Notes: a model not told the origin generated them from the letters alone. Positions 1 to 5,609 are shown, counted from the stretch's first letter. The stretch is DNA of 5,609 nt from Bdellovibrionales bacterium (GCA_020434645.1 JAGRAK010000142.1:1-5609), one strand, 5' to 3'. A program made the numbers and translations.

Positions 1-1511
1 CCCATTCTTAAAGAAAAAGCTCCATTGCCAGCCTCTTTTGGATCAAACGTTGAAATCGACAGCCCAGAACGAAGTGTCAACGGCGTACCATTTATGCCCC
101 CGGTAGGCGCAACTTCAACAGGCACCCCTGATAAACTCCAATTTACACCCACACGTCTTGTAAATGTCTCACTGGCCTCAACAATTTTGCCTTCAATCAT
201 CACTTGTGCTGGTGGGATATCGAGTTCTTTCACGAGACGCTCAACACGCATTAGCACTTCAGCCGTATCTGTAATAATAATTGTGCTTGTTCGACTATCG
301 CTCACCACTTGCCCGCGAGTCTCAGTTAAGAATGGCTTAATCTGTTTTTCAAGATCAGCTACATTGGCAAAACTAATTGGCAAAACTTTAACTTTAAGTG
401 GCGTTAATTTATTCTGTGATTCAACAATTTCTTTTGCCGCCATTGCCTCTGCCTGAAGAGAAGACAACTTTGTAATTCTAAGGACATTACCCTGACGAAC
501 ATAACCAAGGCCACGTGATCGCATAACAATAACTAGGGCTTGATCCCAAGGCACTTGTCGAAGCTTAACTGACACTCGCCCCTCTACATCATCGGCAATA
601 ACGAGATTCACACCACTCTCTTCGGCGATAAAGGCGATAACATCTCGAATATCAGCGTCGTTTGTTTGAATAGAAATTGGACGACCAAAAAATTTACCAC
701 TACCAGTTAAAAACTCATCTAAAGTTCGAGCAGATAATACCTTTTCACTTTCGGCCGCATTTTTAGTGTCGTAAGATAAAGAGTCTGTATCTTCAGCAAC
801 TTCTGGCTCAGCCGCCTGCGCAACAAGTGGTGCATTGATTGATCCTCCTGGAGGCATTACCAGAATTGTGTTGCCCTCTTGAGAGACAACTGGCTCACCC
901 GCACCCTTTAGCTGAACGACAATTCTTGAAGTTGTGGCACCTGGATTTTGATAGGCATTAATAGAGCCGAAGGCGCCATCAAAGTCTTTCATTATATAAG
1001 GGCGCTTAAGTGACTCAGTGAGCTCAGAGTTTTGAATTTCAATCACGTATTGGTTTGTACCGGGGTTCGGCCTGACATCATAAGTGGCCGGGCTTTGCGT
1101 TTTAATTTCAATTGTTCCGCCATTAACTGACGATAAATAATTGATGGCCGTTACTTTGTTGTCGATGAATTGAGATGGCGGCGGCTCAGCCTCAACAGGC
1201 TCTTGTGCGAAATTTTGCTCAGAAAGTGGCTCTTGAGCTGCGGGCTCTTCAGCTACCGACTCTTCGAATTCATCAAATGCCTGTTCTTCTTCGGCTGCGG
1301 CGGGAGCTTGATTGTCAGCGATCTCATCTTCGCCAAATTCTTCAAACTCTGCATCATCAGTGCCTTCACTTAAAAAAGCATCATCGCCTGATGTCTCGGC
1401 CGTGAGTTCATCTATTACACTTTCATCATCAACAACATCGGTAGAACTGGCACATGCGCCCAGAAATATCATTGTCGCCACTACGATCGACTTTAGTATA
1501 TATTTTGTCAT
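1..1511 (-). CDS. pilQ: PilQ, type IV pilus secretin, predicted lipoprotein (3' end cut by window edge)
   Basis: Outer-membrane secretin through which the pilus passes. 503 codons are open to the left edge with no stop, and the C-terminal secretin domain lies outside. Order: short basic N-terminus, hydrophobic stretch and lipobox L17-G18-A19-C20, with Ala at +2. Residues 21-118 are an acidic, Pro/Ala-rich segment with no Lys or Arg. One AMIN-type domain, a peptidoglycan-binding fold typical of PilQ, covers about 119-221 (PNPGTNQYVIEI near its start). A linker follows (about 222-275), then the STN/N0 domain (about 279-348, from GRPISIQ to VLRITKL), then an N1 secretin_N domain (about 370-435), ending in ELDIPPAQVMIEGKIVE, the usual entry to the secretin domain. 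The ATG at 1511 is supported by AGGAG 8 bases upstream and by the signal peptide. Many PilQ proteins carry more than one AMIN domain; only one is seen here. Family identity is secure; lipidation is a prediction. Confidence 0.96.
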   Translation of the reverse strand, partial: MTKYILKSIVVATMIFLGACASSTDVVDDESVIDELTAETSGDDAFLSEGTDDAEFEEFGEDEIADNQAPAAAEEEQAFDEFEESVAEEPAAQEPLSEQNFAQEPVEAEPPPSQFIDNKVTAINYLSSVNGGTIEIKTQSPATYDVRPNPGTNQYVIEIQNSELTESLKRPYIMKDFDGAFGSINAYQNPGATTSRIVVQLKGAGEPVVSQEGNTILVMPPGGSINAPLVAQAAEPEVAEDTDSLSYDTKNAAESEKVLSARTLDEFLTGSGKFFGRPISIQTNDADIRDVIAFIAEESGVNLVIADDVEGRVSVKLRQVPWDQALVIVMRSRGLGYVRQGNVLRITKLSSLQAEAMAAKEIVESQNKLTPLKVKVLPISFANVADLEKQIKPFLTETRGQVVSDSRTSTIIITDTAEVLMRVERLVKELDIPPAQVMIEGKIVEASETFTRRVGVNWSLSGVPVEVAPTGGINGTPLTLRSGLSISTFDPKEAGNGAFSLRM

Positions 1512-1519
1512 CCTTGACA

Positions 1520-1524
1520 CTCCT
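1520..1524 (-). promoter_or_regulatory. Ribosome binding site of pilQ
   Basis: AGGAG on the minus strand, 8 bases before the pilQ ATG, inside the 15-base pilP-pilQ gap. It fixes the pilQ start so that the lipoprotein signal peptide is included. Confidence 0.8.
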
Positions 1525-1526
1525 AT

Positions 1527-2099
1527 TTACTTATCAATTCTTAATACTCGAGAAGAATACGTATTTTCGCCATTGAAACTTGCTGTTTCAACAACGACAA
1601 CCTCCCCCTCTCGAATCACCGCTATGTATCCACGCTTTCGACCTATACGATCATCTTTACCAATAACATGAACCTCTCCCTGTGGATCTATAATCATCGC
1701 CTTTGGAGATTTCACGTCCCACATTATTCCTGCCAGCTTAAGTTCATCTAGCTCATAACGTTCAAGTGGAGTGCCCGGCAAAACGACATCCGGCAGATTG
1801 CCATCAATTAACTGTGGCGGGCGAAAAGGATTTCTTCTACCTTCTCGCAAATCAAAAACATATGGCTCTAAAAATCCAACATTTTCACTACCAGAAATTA
1901 TCGCAGGGCCTGCCGTCGACTCTGCTGAATCAGATGGCGGCATCTCTTCTGAGGGGCTTTCTGCAGAAGCCTCTGGCGCTGGCGACTCTTGTGAAAATGA
2001 TGGCCGAACCACTCGAGACGAAATAAAGACTGCCAAAAGCAAACTCGCAAGCCCTACAGCAAGATAAGCTAAATGAGAGGCATAGCGATTAAAATTCAC
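1527..2099 (-). CDS. pilP: PilP, T4P periplasmic connector between PilNO and PilQ, membrane-anchored variant
   Basis: PilP bridges the inner-membrane PilN/PilO complex and the N0 region of PilQ. It has 190 residues. Residues about 10-27 are a hydrophobic segment followed by R29. Residues 36-65 form a Ser/Glu/Pro-rich flexible linker. The family signature FDLREGRRNPFRPP is at 82-95, and a beta-rich domain follows at about 110-190 (PLERYELDELKLAGIMWD, then IDPQGEVHVIGKDDRIG), as in the PilP globular domain. Characterised PilP proteins are usually inner-membrane lipoproteins. This one has no cysteine at all, so it must be held by the N-terminal helix or secreted by a non-lipoprotein route. The start is GTG at 2099, sharing one base with the pilO stop (TAGTG), with a full AAGGAGG site 7 bases upstream, which suggests translational coupling. 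Placement between pilO and pilQ agrees. Confidence 0.95.
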   Translation of the reverse strand: MNFNRYASHLAYLAVGLASLLLAVFISSRVVRPSFSQESPAPEASAESPSEEMPPSDSAESTAGPAIISGSENVGFLEPYVFDLREGRRNPFRPPQLIDGNLPDVVLPGTPLERYELDELKLAGIMWDVKSPKAMIIDPQGEVHVIGKDDRIGRKRGYIAVIREGEVVVVETASFNGENTYSSRVLRIDK

Positions 2100-2698
2100 T
2101 ATTTCGCCTCCTTGCTCTTAGGTAAATAGCGATAAGCAAGTAAATTGGCCTTCATATTAATTTTCGGAGACATTGGGCTTGAATCTGGACTCAGCTTTAA
2201 TTCAATTCTTTGTGTCGTTATAATTTTATCAAGTCGAGTTAAATTCGAAAGAAATAGCATCATCTGATTGTACGTACCCGCAATATCTACCTCAACCAAC
2301 ACCGGTTCATAGAATGTCGATTGATCTGATGCAGAATTTTGACCATTAGGCTTATCACTCGAGTTGATACGATTTATTTCAGCTCCAACTGACTTTGCTT
2401 CATTTGAAATGATGCTCATAAGATCAAGACCTGTTAGCTGCGCCGGCATAGCGAGCAACACTCGCTCCATTTCGGCACCGAGTTCGTTCATTTTTTGCTG
2501 AAAGCGCTCGGCATCAGCAATGGCCTTATTGATGCTTTCGATCTCTTTAACCTGTTCGGTGATCTCAGCTTCAATAGTTTTGATTTGAGTTTCTTTAACC
2601 ACCCCGTCATCATACATAGACAACCAATAGGTGCCAGCAATCGCTATGCCTATAAGTAGCGCTTTACCGAAGGTTAAATTTTGTAACTTCTCTTCCAT
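2099..2698 (-). CDS. pilO: PilO, T4P inner-membrane alignment protein
   Basis: PilO pairs with PilN in the inner membrane and carries the periplasmic part of the alignment complex linking PilM in the cytoplasm to PilP/PilQ. It has 199 residues, close to usual PilO size. A short cytoplasmic tail (1-10) is followed by one transmembrane helix (about 11-28), a coiled coil (about 34-80, with Glu/Lys/Gln heptad-like spacing) and a ferredoxin-like domain (about 85-192). Family-typical stretches are LLAMPAQLTGLDLMSIIS (81-98), with its Pro before the domain, and FYEPVLVEVDIAGTYNQM (129-146) leading into FLSNLTRLDKIITTQRIELK. The ATG at 2698 lies one base after the pilN stop. The Shine-Dalgarno signal is weak (GGAT inside the end of pilN), so translation is probably coupled to pilN. 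Confidence 0.95.
   Translation of the reverse strand: MEEKLQNLTFGKALLIGIAIAGTYWLSMYDDGVVKETQIKTIEAEITEQVKEIESINKAIADAERFQQKMNELGAEMERVLLAMPAQLTGLDLMSIISNEAKSVGAEINRINSSDKPNGQNSASDQSTFYEPVLVEVDIAGTYNQMMLFLSNLTRLDKIITTQRIELKLSPDSSPMSPKINMKANLLAYRYLPKSKEAK
2107..2113 (-). promoter_or_regulatory. Strong ribosome binding site of pilP
   Basis: AAGGAGG on the minus strand, 7 bases before the GTG at 2099, lying within the end of pilO. It is the strongest Shine-Dalgarno sequence seen in the window and supports the non-ATG start of pilP. Confidence 0.85.
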
Positions 2699-2699
2699 C

Positions 2700-3329
2700 T
2701 TAATCCAAACTTATCAAGCTGCTTGTTATATCGAAAACCTTAATGGTTCCCTCTTTTGATTTTTGCTCTACAGCTTTTAGTAAAATAACATTCTTAAAAT
2801 TCGATTTACTTTCAAGAGCCTCCATAAAACGATTTAGATTTTCGTCGGACATCGCACCACCAGAAAAATCCACCTTATCTGAGTTGATAGCGAGAGACGA
2901 CAACCACACACGTTCAGGAATTATATTTTGCACAAAATCAATTGCTTTAATCTCTCGGAGCCGGATTCGCGAAAGATCTTTAATTGATTTAATGCGGGCC
3001 TCGAGATCTTCTAGCTGCGCCTGCAGGTCACGAGCTTTATCTGCAATCGGCTTTTTCATTTGGATGTCGGTCGCCAATTTATTTTTTTCACTATTTTTTT
3101 CTGCAATTTTAGAATCGAGCTCGCCAATGTTGTAGCTCTCATAAGCCATAAGACCCGCCAGCCAGATCAACAATACAACAATTTTAACTACCGTGTCTTT
3201 GGTAGCCCCACCAGATCCGCCGCCGCCCTCTTGCCCAATACTATCAATAGAGGTTTCATAATTAATTTGAGTACCTGATGATCGCTTGGTCTGCTCTCCT
3301 CGGTTTTTAAGTAAATTGATTTTAATCAT
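2700..3329 (-). CDS. pilN: PilN, T4P inner-membrane alignment protein with extended glycine-rich linker
   Basis: PilN binds PilM through a conserved cytoplasmic N-terminus and PilO through its periplasmic part. It has 209 residues. The PilM-binding motif INLL is at 4-7, followed by Lys rather than the usual Pro. Residues about 10-46 are a polar cytoplasmic linker containing GGGGSGG (35-41). One transmembrane helix is at about 47-63, a long charged coiled coil at about 66-125, and the compact PilN domain at about 126-209 (IDFVQNIIPERVWLSSLAI, then FMEALESKSNFKNVILL). In most PilN proteins the helix begins roughly 20-25 residues from the start, so this linker is longer than usual. The ATG at 3329 overlaps the pilM stop as ATGA, with GGTGA just upstream. 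Position and motif make the assignment firm. Confidence 0.95.
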   Translation of the reverse strand: MIKINLLKNRGEQTKRSSGTQINYETSIDSIGQEGGGGSGGATKDTVVKIVVLLIWLAGLMAYESYNIGELDSKIAEKNSEKNKLATDIQMKKPIADKARDLQAQLEDLEARIKSIKDLSRIRLREIKAIDFVQNIIPERVWLSSLAINSDKVDFSGGAMSDENLNRFMEALESKSNFKNVILLKAVEQKSKEGTIKVFDITSSLISLD

Positions 3330-4402
3330 TCGTCACCGATCTGGCGCAGGCCTAAGCCAATAGCCACGGCAGAAAAATCTCGAATTTGATTTATATAATC
3401 TTTAGAAAAGTCTTTTGAATTCACTTTCACACTAAAAAAAGGATCCAACTTTTCACAAGGAACGATTTTAGACAGTTGATCAATCAACCCTGGCGACTTC
3501 GCGCCCCCACCAGTTAAGAAGCATCGTGAAACATTTTGAGAATGCGCTGTATTTAGAAAAAAATCGAAGCTGGCTTTGATTTCTTCACAAACCACGTCAT
3601 GGGTGGCTTCAATAATTTTATTGGCCTCATCTGGGACCGGCTGCCCGGTCGAGACCCCAAGCTTAATAGCTTCTGCTTCATCAATACTCATATTGAGAGT
3701 TTTGTGAAGATCAATTGTATAGTTTAAACCACCAACAGGTATGTCACGACAAAATACAGCTTCGGTATTTTCTACGACGACCATAGTTGATGCTGACGCA
3801 CCAATATTAAGAAGCGCAATTGTCTGCCCGGGCATCTCTCCGTAATTTGCTTTAAAGCAATTCACTAATGCAAACCCACTGACGTCAACAATAGAGCAGT
3901 TTAAATCTGCAATAGCGACCGCTTCGGCATATTTAAAAACATGACTCTGAACTGCTGCAATCAATAAAATATCTAAACTATCTGAAGCACCTGCGGACTT
4001 GCGTAATATTTGATGACCGAGGTTCACCTCATTAATCTCATAGGGGATATATTGCTCTGCCTCCCACCTGATTTGTTCTGAAATTAATTTCTCATCCATT
4101 TTCGGTATAGAAATGCGCTTCACAATTACACTTGTGCCACCAAGACCTATAGCCACGTTTTTTCGTTTAGTTTTTAATTTGTCGACAAGTTCTCTAATCG
4201 CGCTACCGATAGCTGCAGTGTCAGAAATATCTCCACCCGAAACAGAATGGGGTGGCGTTGGAACAATACCAAAAGCGAGGAGTGACGCTCCTTTTTTACC
4301 AACATCTAGTTCTGCAATTTTGATACTGCTCGAACCGATGTCGATACCAATTATTTTTTTATTTCCAAAAAACGATAGCATTTTGACCAACCGCAGCTCC
4401 AT
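3326..4402 (-). CDS. pilM: PilM, actin-like cytoplasmic T4P assembly ATPase-fold protein
   Basis: PilM has an actin/FtsA-like fold, sits under the inner membrane, binds the PilN N-terminus and connects it to the pilus motor side. From the first ATG it has 358 residues, a normal length. The phosphate-1 loop GIDIGSSSIKIAEL is at 19-32. PYEINEVNLGHQIL at 120-133 is a hallmark of the PilM family. A second nucleotide-site stretch NIGASASTMVVVE is at 199-211, then RDIPVGG (219-225), and the GGGAKSPGL adenosine-binding region is at 298-306. Start choice is uncertain. The ATG at 4402 has no Shine-Dalgarno. A TTG at 4390 (residue 5) has GGAG exactly 6 bases upstream. The ATG at 4381 (residue 8, MLSFFG) gives the N-terminus most like the family. 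The stop overlaps the pilN start (ATGA). First gene of the pilMNOPQ unit. Confidence 0.96.
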   Translation of the reverse strand: MELRLVKMLSFFGNKKIIGIDIGSSSIKIAELDVGKKGASLLAFGIVPTPPHSVSGGDISDTAAIGSAIRELVDKLKTKRKNVAIGLGGTSVIVKRISIPKMDEKLISEQIRWEAEQYIPYEINEVNLGHQILRKSAGASDSLDILLIAAVQSHVFKYAEAVAIADLNCSIVDVSGFALVNCFKANYGEMPGQTIALLNIGASASTMVVVENTEAVFCRDIPVGGLNYTIDLHKTLNMSIDEAEAIKLGVSTGQPVPDEANKIIEATHDVVCEEIKASFDFFLNTAHSQNVSRCFLTGGGAKSPGLIDQLSKIVPCEKLDPFFSVKVNSKDFSKDYINQIRDFSAVAIGLGLRQIGDE

Positions 4403-4416
4403 TTATACTAGGAGCT
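4395..4416 (-). promoter_or_regulatory. Small hairpin covering the pilM translation initiation region
   Basis: A perfect 6-base inverted repeat with a 10-base loop. In the mRNA, AGCUCC (4416-4411) pairs with GGAGCU (4400-4395), and one extra U-G pair is possible outside. The downstream arm contains the GGAG proposed as the pilM Shine-Dalgarno, and the ATG at 4402 straddles the loop and that arm. No U-tract follows, so it is not a terminator. It could lower pilM translation or be a target for a regulator. A 6-base repeat can also occur by chance. Confidence 0.4.
4397..4400 (-). promoter_or_regulatory. Candidate ribosome binding site deciding the pilM start (favours TTG at 4390)
   Basis: GGAG on the minus strand, 6 bases before TTG at 4388-4390 and in frame with pilM. 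It overlaps the codons that would follow the ATG at 4402, so it argues against that ATG as the true start. It is 15 bases from the ATG at 4381, too far for good use. Confidence 0.5.
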
Positions 4417-4437
4417 AAATAGTGAATCCTACTAAAG

Positions 4438-4466
4438 ATTAGACCGGACGCGCCATCAAATGTCAA
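4438..4466 (-). promoter_or_regulatory. Sigma70-type promoter for pilMNOPQ
   Basis: In the pilD-pilM gap the minus strand reads TTGACA (4466-4461, perfect -35), a 17-base spacer (4460-4444), then TCTAAT (4443-4438, 5 of 6 to the -10 consensus). Transcription would begin near 4431-4433, giving a leader of about 30-50 bases depending on the pilM start. The -35 element begins two bases after the pilD stop codon. Its position in the only sizeable gap of the cluster supports a real role, letting pilMNOPQ be transcribed independently of the permease-pilD genes. Confidence 0.75.
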
Positions 4467-4467
4467 A

Positions 4468-5259
4468 TCACTGACTGAGCGAAGGTATGAAGAATTGAAT
4501 GTACATCTGAGAAAGTTCTTGCCCGAAGAAAATATAAACCAGAGCACCCAGCGCAAGATAAGGTCCGAAAGGAATTGCCTGCGACATCCCGCCTTTAGTC
4601 TTGGCCATAACGATCAGGCCAACAACACTGCCAATCAGACTCGAACTAATAATGACAAACGGGACTGAAGTCCAGCCAAGCACGGCGCCAATCCATGCGA
4701 TCAGCTTGATGTCTCCCCCACCCATACCCTCTTGCTTTCTCACTGCTGAATAAATTGCCGCTACAGCATAAAGAAATCCACCGCCTAATAAAACACCCCA
4801 AAGTGCCGGCATAAACTCGCGATCAGGGTTAAGAGCAGCGCCAATAAGACCAATTACAATTCCCGACAGAGTAAAAACATCAGGAAGAATCATGTGATCA
4901 AAATCTATAAAACTTGCGATGACGAGAGCAAACGAAAAGAGAAGGTATTCAGCCAACAACCAACTCCAACCGAATTTTAAAAAGAGACCTAGAAAAAGAC
5001 CACCCATTATGATTTCAACAAGCGGATAACGAAATGAGTATTTCGCTTTGCAGGCACGACAACGACCCCTTAATATAAACCAAGAAAGAATCGGAATATT
5101 ATCATACCAAGGAATTTGTTTTTTACATGCCAAACAGGCACTTCGAGGTCGCACGACACTCAATCCGAGTGGGTAACGATAGATCACAACATTTGCAAAG
5201 CTGCCTAAACACGCCCCAACGAGAAAAAAATAAATTGCGAAAAAATTATCCAAGATCAC
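4468..5259 (-). CDS. pilD: PilD, prepilin peptidase / N-methyltransferase
   Basis: Inner-membrane aspartyl protease that removes prepilin leader peptides and methylates the new N-terminal residue. 263 residues from the GTG at 5259. The N-terminus has GSFANVVIYR (19-28), the DiS_P_DiS/methyltransferase-domain signature. The zinc-type tetracysteine is complete: C42, C45, C67 and C70, flanking IPWYDNIPILSW. Catalytic aspartates are D119 in IDFDHMILPD and D183 in GMGGGDIKL. Their spacing of 64 equals that of D125/D189 described for Vibrio TcpJ. About seven to eight hydrophobic segments follow the family pattern. Both activities therefore look intact. Start: the GTG overlaps the upstream permease by 14 bases but has AGAGG only 2 bases ahead. 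A TTG at 5253 (residue 3) sits 8 bases after the same AGAGG and is a good alternative (261 residues). The upstream overlap suggests co-transcription with the permease. Confidence 0.97.
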   Translation of the reverse strand: MILDNFFAIYFFLVGACLGSFANVVIYRYPLGLSVVRPRSACLACKKQIPWYDNIPILSWFILRGRCRACKAKYSFRYPLVEIIMGGLFLGLFLKFGWSWLLAEYLLFSFALVIASFIDFDHMILPDVFTLSGIVIGLIGAALNPDREFMPALWGVLLGGGFLYAVAAIYSAVRKQEGMGGGDIKLIAWIGAVLGWTSVPFVIISSSLIGSVVGLIVMAKTKGGMSQAIPFGPYLALGALVYIFFGQELSQMYIQFFIPSLSQ

Positions 5260-5609
5260 GACCTCTCATGATCATGGCCGACACTGTTATTAAAAATACA
5301 CACCATGCAACACTATAACCAGAGGTCATCATAACACTTTTAACCGGAATAGCATCCGAATACACAAAAAGTGAACGCCAATTCATCTTCTCAAGATTAG
5401 GAAGCACCGACTGAATCACTTTTGCGAAATATTGAAATGAAACCGAATCACTCTTTTCGGCGAAATACTTAAGGCTATCGAGCCAGTGCCCGATTAAAAA
5501 TAAACCAATAGAAAATGCAACGGCCATCATCGGCGAAGCAAAGCTACCAAAGAAAATGGTAAATGAAAGCAATATACCCGCCTCAAGCACTACCCCATAC
5601 AACCCGACT
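5246..5609 (-). CDS. pilI: ABC-2 type transporter permease, PilI-like, C-terminal part (5' end cut by window edge)
   Basis: The frame is open to the right edge; only the last 120 or so residues are visible, so the start is outside. The TTG at 5602 is probably just an internal Leu codon. Counting from it, hydrophobic segments lie at about 7-22, 25-42 and 96-112, with a soluble loop between the second and third. That loop contains VLPNLEKMNWR (66-76), and the chain ends RGRDLG. The pattern of paired helices, an LPNLE-type loop and a final helix closing on a basic R-R/G-R-D-L tail is what I recognise in ABC-2 membrane permeases of the NosY/GldF-like group. Its position directly before pilD matches M. 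xanthus pilI, the membrane subunit of the PilGHI transporter needed for pilus assembly. The ATPase and PilG partners would lie to the right, unseen. Family call is moderate; the symbol rests on gene order. Confidence 0.65.
   Translation of the reverse strand, partial: VGLYGVVLEAGILLSFTIFFGSFASPMMAVAFSIGLFLIGHWLDSLKYFAEKSDSVSFQYFAKVIQSVLPNLEKMNWRSLFVYSDAIPVKSVMMTSGYSVAWCVFLITVSAMIMRGRDLG
5262..5266 (-). promoter_or_regulatory. Ribosome binding site of pilD
   Basis: AGAGG on the minus strand, inside the last codons of the permease gene. It is 2 bases from the GTG at 5259 (too close) and 8 bases from the in-frame TTG at 5253 (ideal), so it favours the TTG as the real start. Confidence 0.5.

Noticed and set aside
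25..456. Plus-strand open frame of 143 codons
   Set aside because: Lies opposite pilQ, whose frame runs without a stop through a clear N1 and pre-secretin domain. The plus-strand translation is Ser/Thr/Ile-rich with no recognisable domain.
1..1511. PilQ as a truncated pseudogene because the secretin domain is missing
   Set aside because: The frame is open to the window edge with no stop; the truncation is caused by the window boundary.
1170..1671. Three overlapping plus-strand frames opposite the start of pilQ and end of pilP
   Set aside because: They arise because the acidic pilQ segment (GAA/GAG/GCT codons) reads as stop-free Ser/Leu-rich sequence on the other strand. No start signals or family resemblance.
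3207..3227. GGGGSGG codons in pilN as a synthetic linker or sequence artefact
   Set aside because: The Gly codons are mixed and the frame continues correctly into the membrane helix on both sides. It looks like a natural flexible linker.
2743..3278. Plus-strand frames opposite pilN
   Set aside because: Shadows of a well supported gene; the composition is that of reversed coiled-coil codons.
4395..4416. Inverted repeat as a rho-independent terminator of the upstream genes
   Set aside because: The stem is only 6 bases, no T-run follows, and it lies downstream of the promoter inside the pilM start region.
4359..4556. 65-codon minus-strand frame spanning the pilD-pilM gap
   Set aside because: It overlaps both confident genes in another frame, covers a promoter-like stretch, and its translation shows no domain or membrane pattern.

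Overview
The window is a type IV pilus (T4P) assembly locus, read entirely from the minus strand (right to left in window coordinates). In transcription order it holds: the C-terminal end of an ABC-2 type transporter permease (PilI-like, cut by the right edge), the prepilin peptidase pilD, and the alignment and secretin set pilM, pilN, pilO, pilP, pilQ. PilQ is cut by the left edge, so its C-terminal secretin barrel region is not visible. Every plus-strand reading frame I looked at is a shadow of these genes. Apart from the 65-base pilD-pilM gap, the sequence is coding throughout.

The genes are tightly packed. The permease and pilD overlap, pilM/pilN overlap by 4 bases (ATGA), pilN/pilO are 1 base apart, pilO/pilP share one base (TAGTG), and 15 bases with a good ribosome binding site separate pilP from pilQ. 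The only real gap, pilD-pilM, carries a near-consensus sigma70-type promoter (TTGACA, 17 bases, TCTAAT). A small hairpin follows it and would cover the best Shine-Dalgarno sequence of pilM. pilMNOPQ can therefore probably be transcribed separately from the upstream genes.

The products form one machine. PilD cleaves and N-methylates prepilins in the inner membrane. PilM (cytoplasmic, actin-like) binds the N-terminus of PilN. PilN and PilO form the inner-membrane, periplasm-facing alignment complex. PilP links that complex to PilQ, the outer-membrane secretin. The ABC permease immediately before pilD matches the Myxococcus xanthus order pilG-pilH-pilI-pilD-pilM-pilN-pilO-pilP-pilQ. This points to a bacterium from the former delta-proteobacteria (Myxococcota, Bdellovibrionota or relatives). 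Sampled lines have roughly 33-45% G+C, which is far from Myxococcus and fits a low-GC Bdellovibrionota-like lineage better. That assignment is inference.

This is a known system, not a new one. The unusual points are in its details: PilQ looks like a lipoprotein (lipobox at residues 17-20) while PilP, normally the lipoprotein, has no cysteine and a membrane anchor instead. PilQ also has a 98-residue N-terminal segment with 34 acidic and no basic residues, PilN has an extended glycine-rich cytoplasmic linker, and the pilM start region looks regulated.
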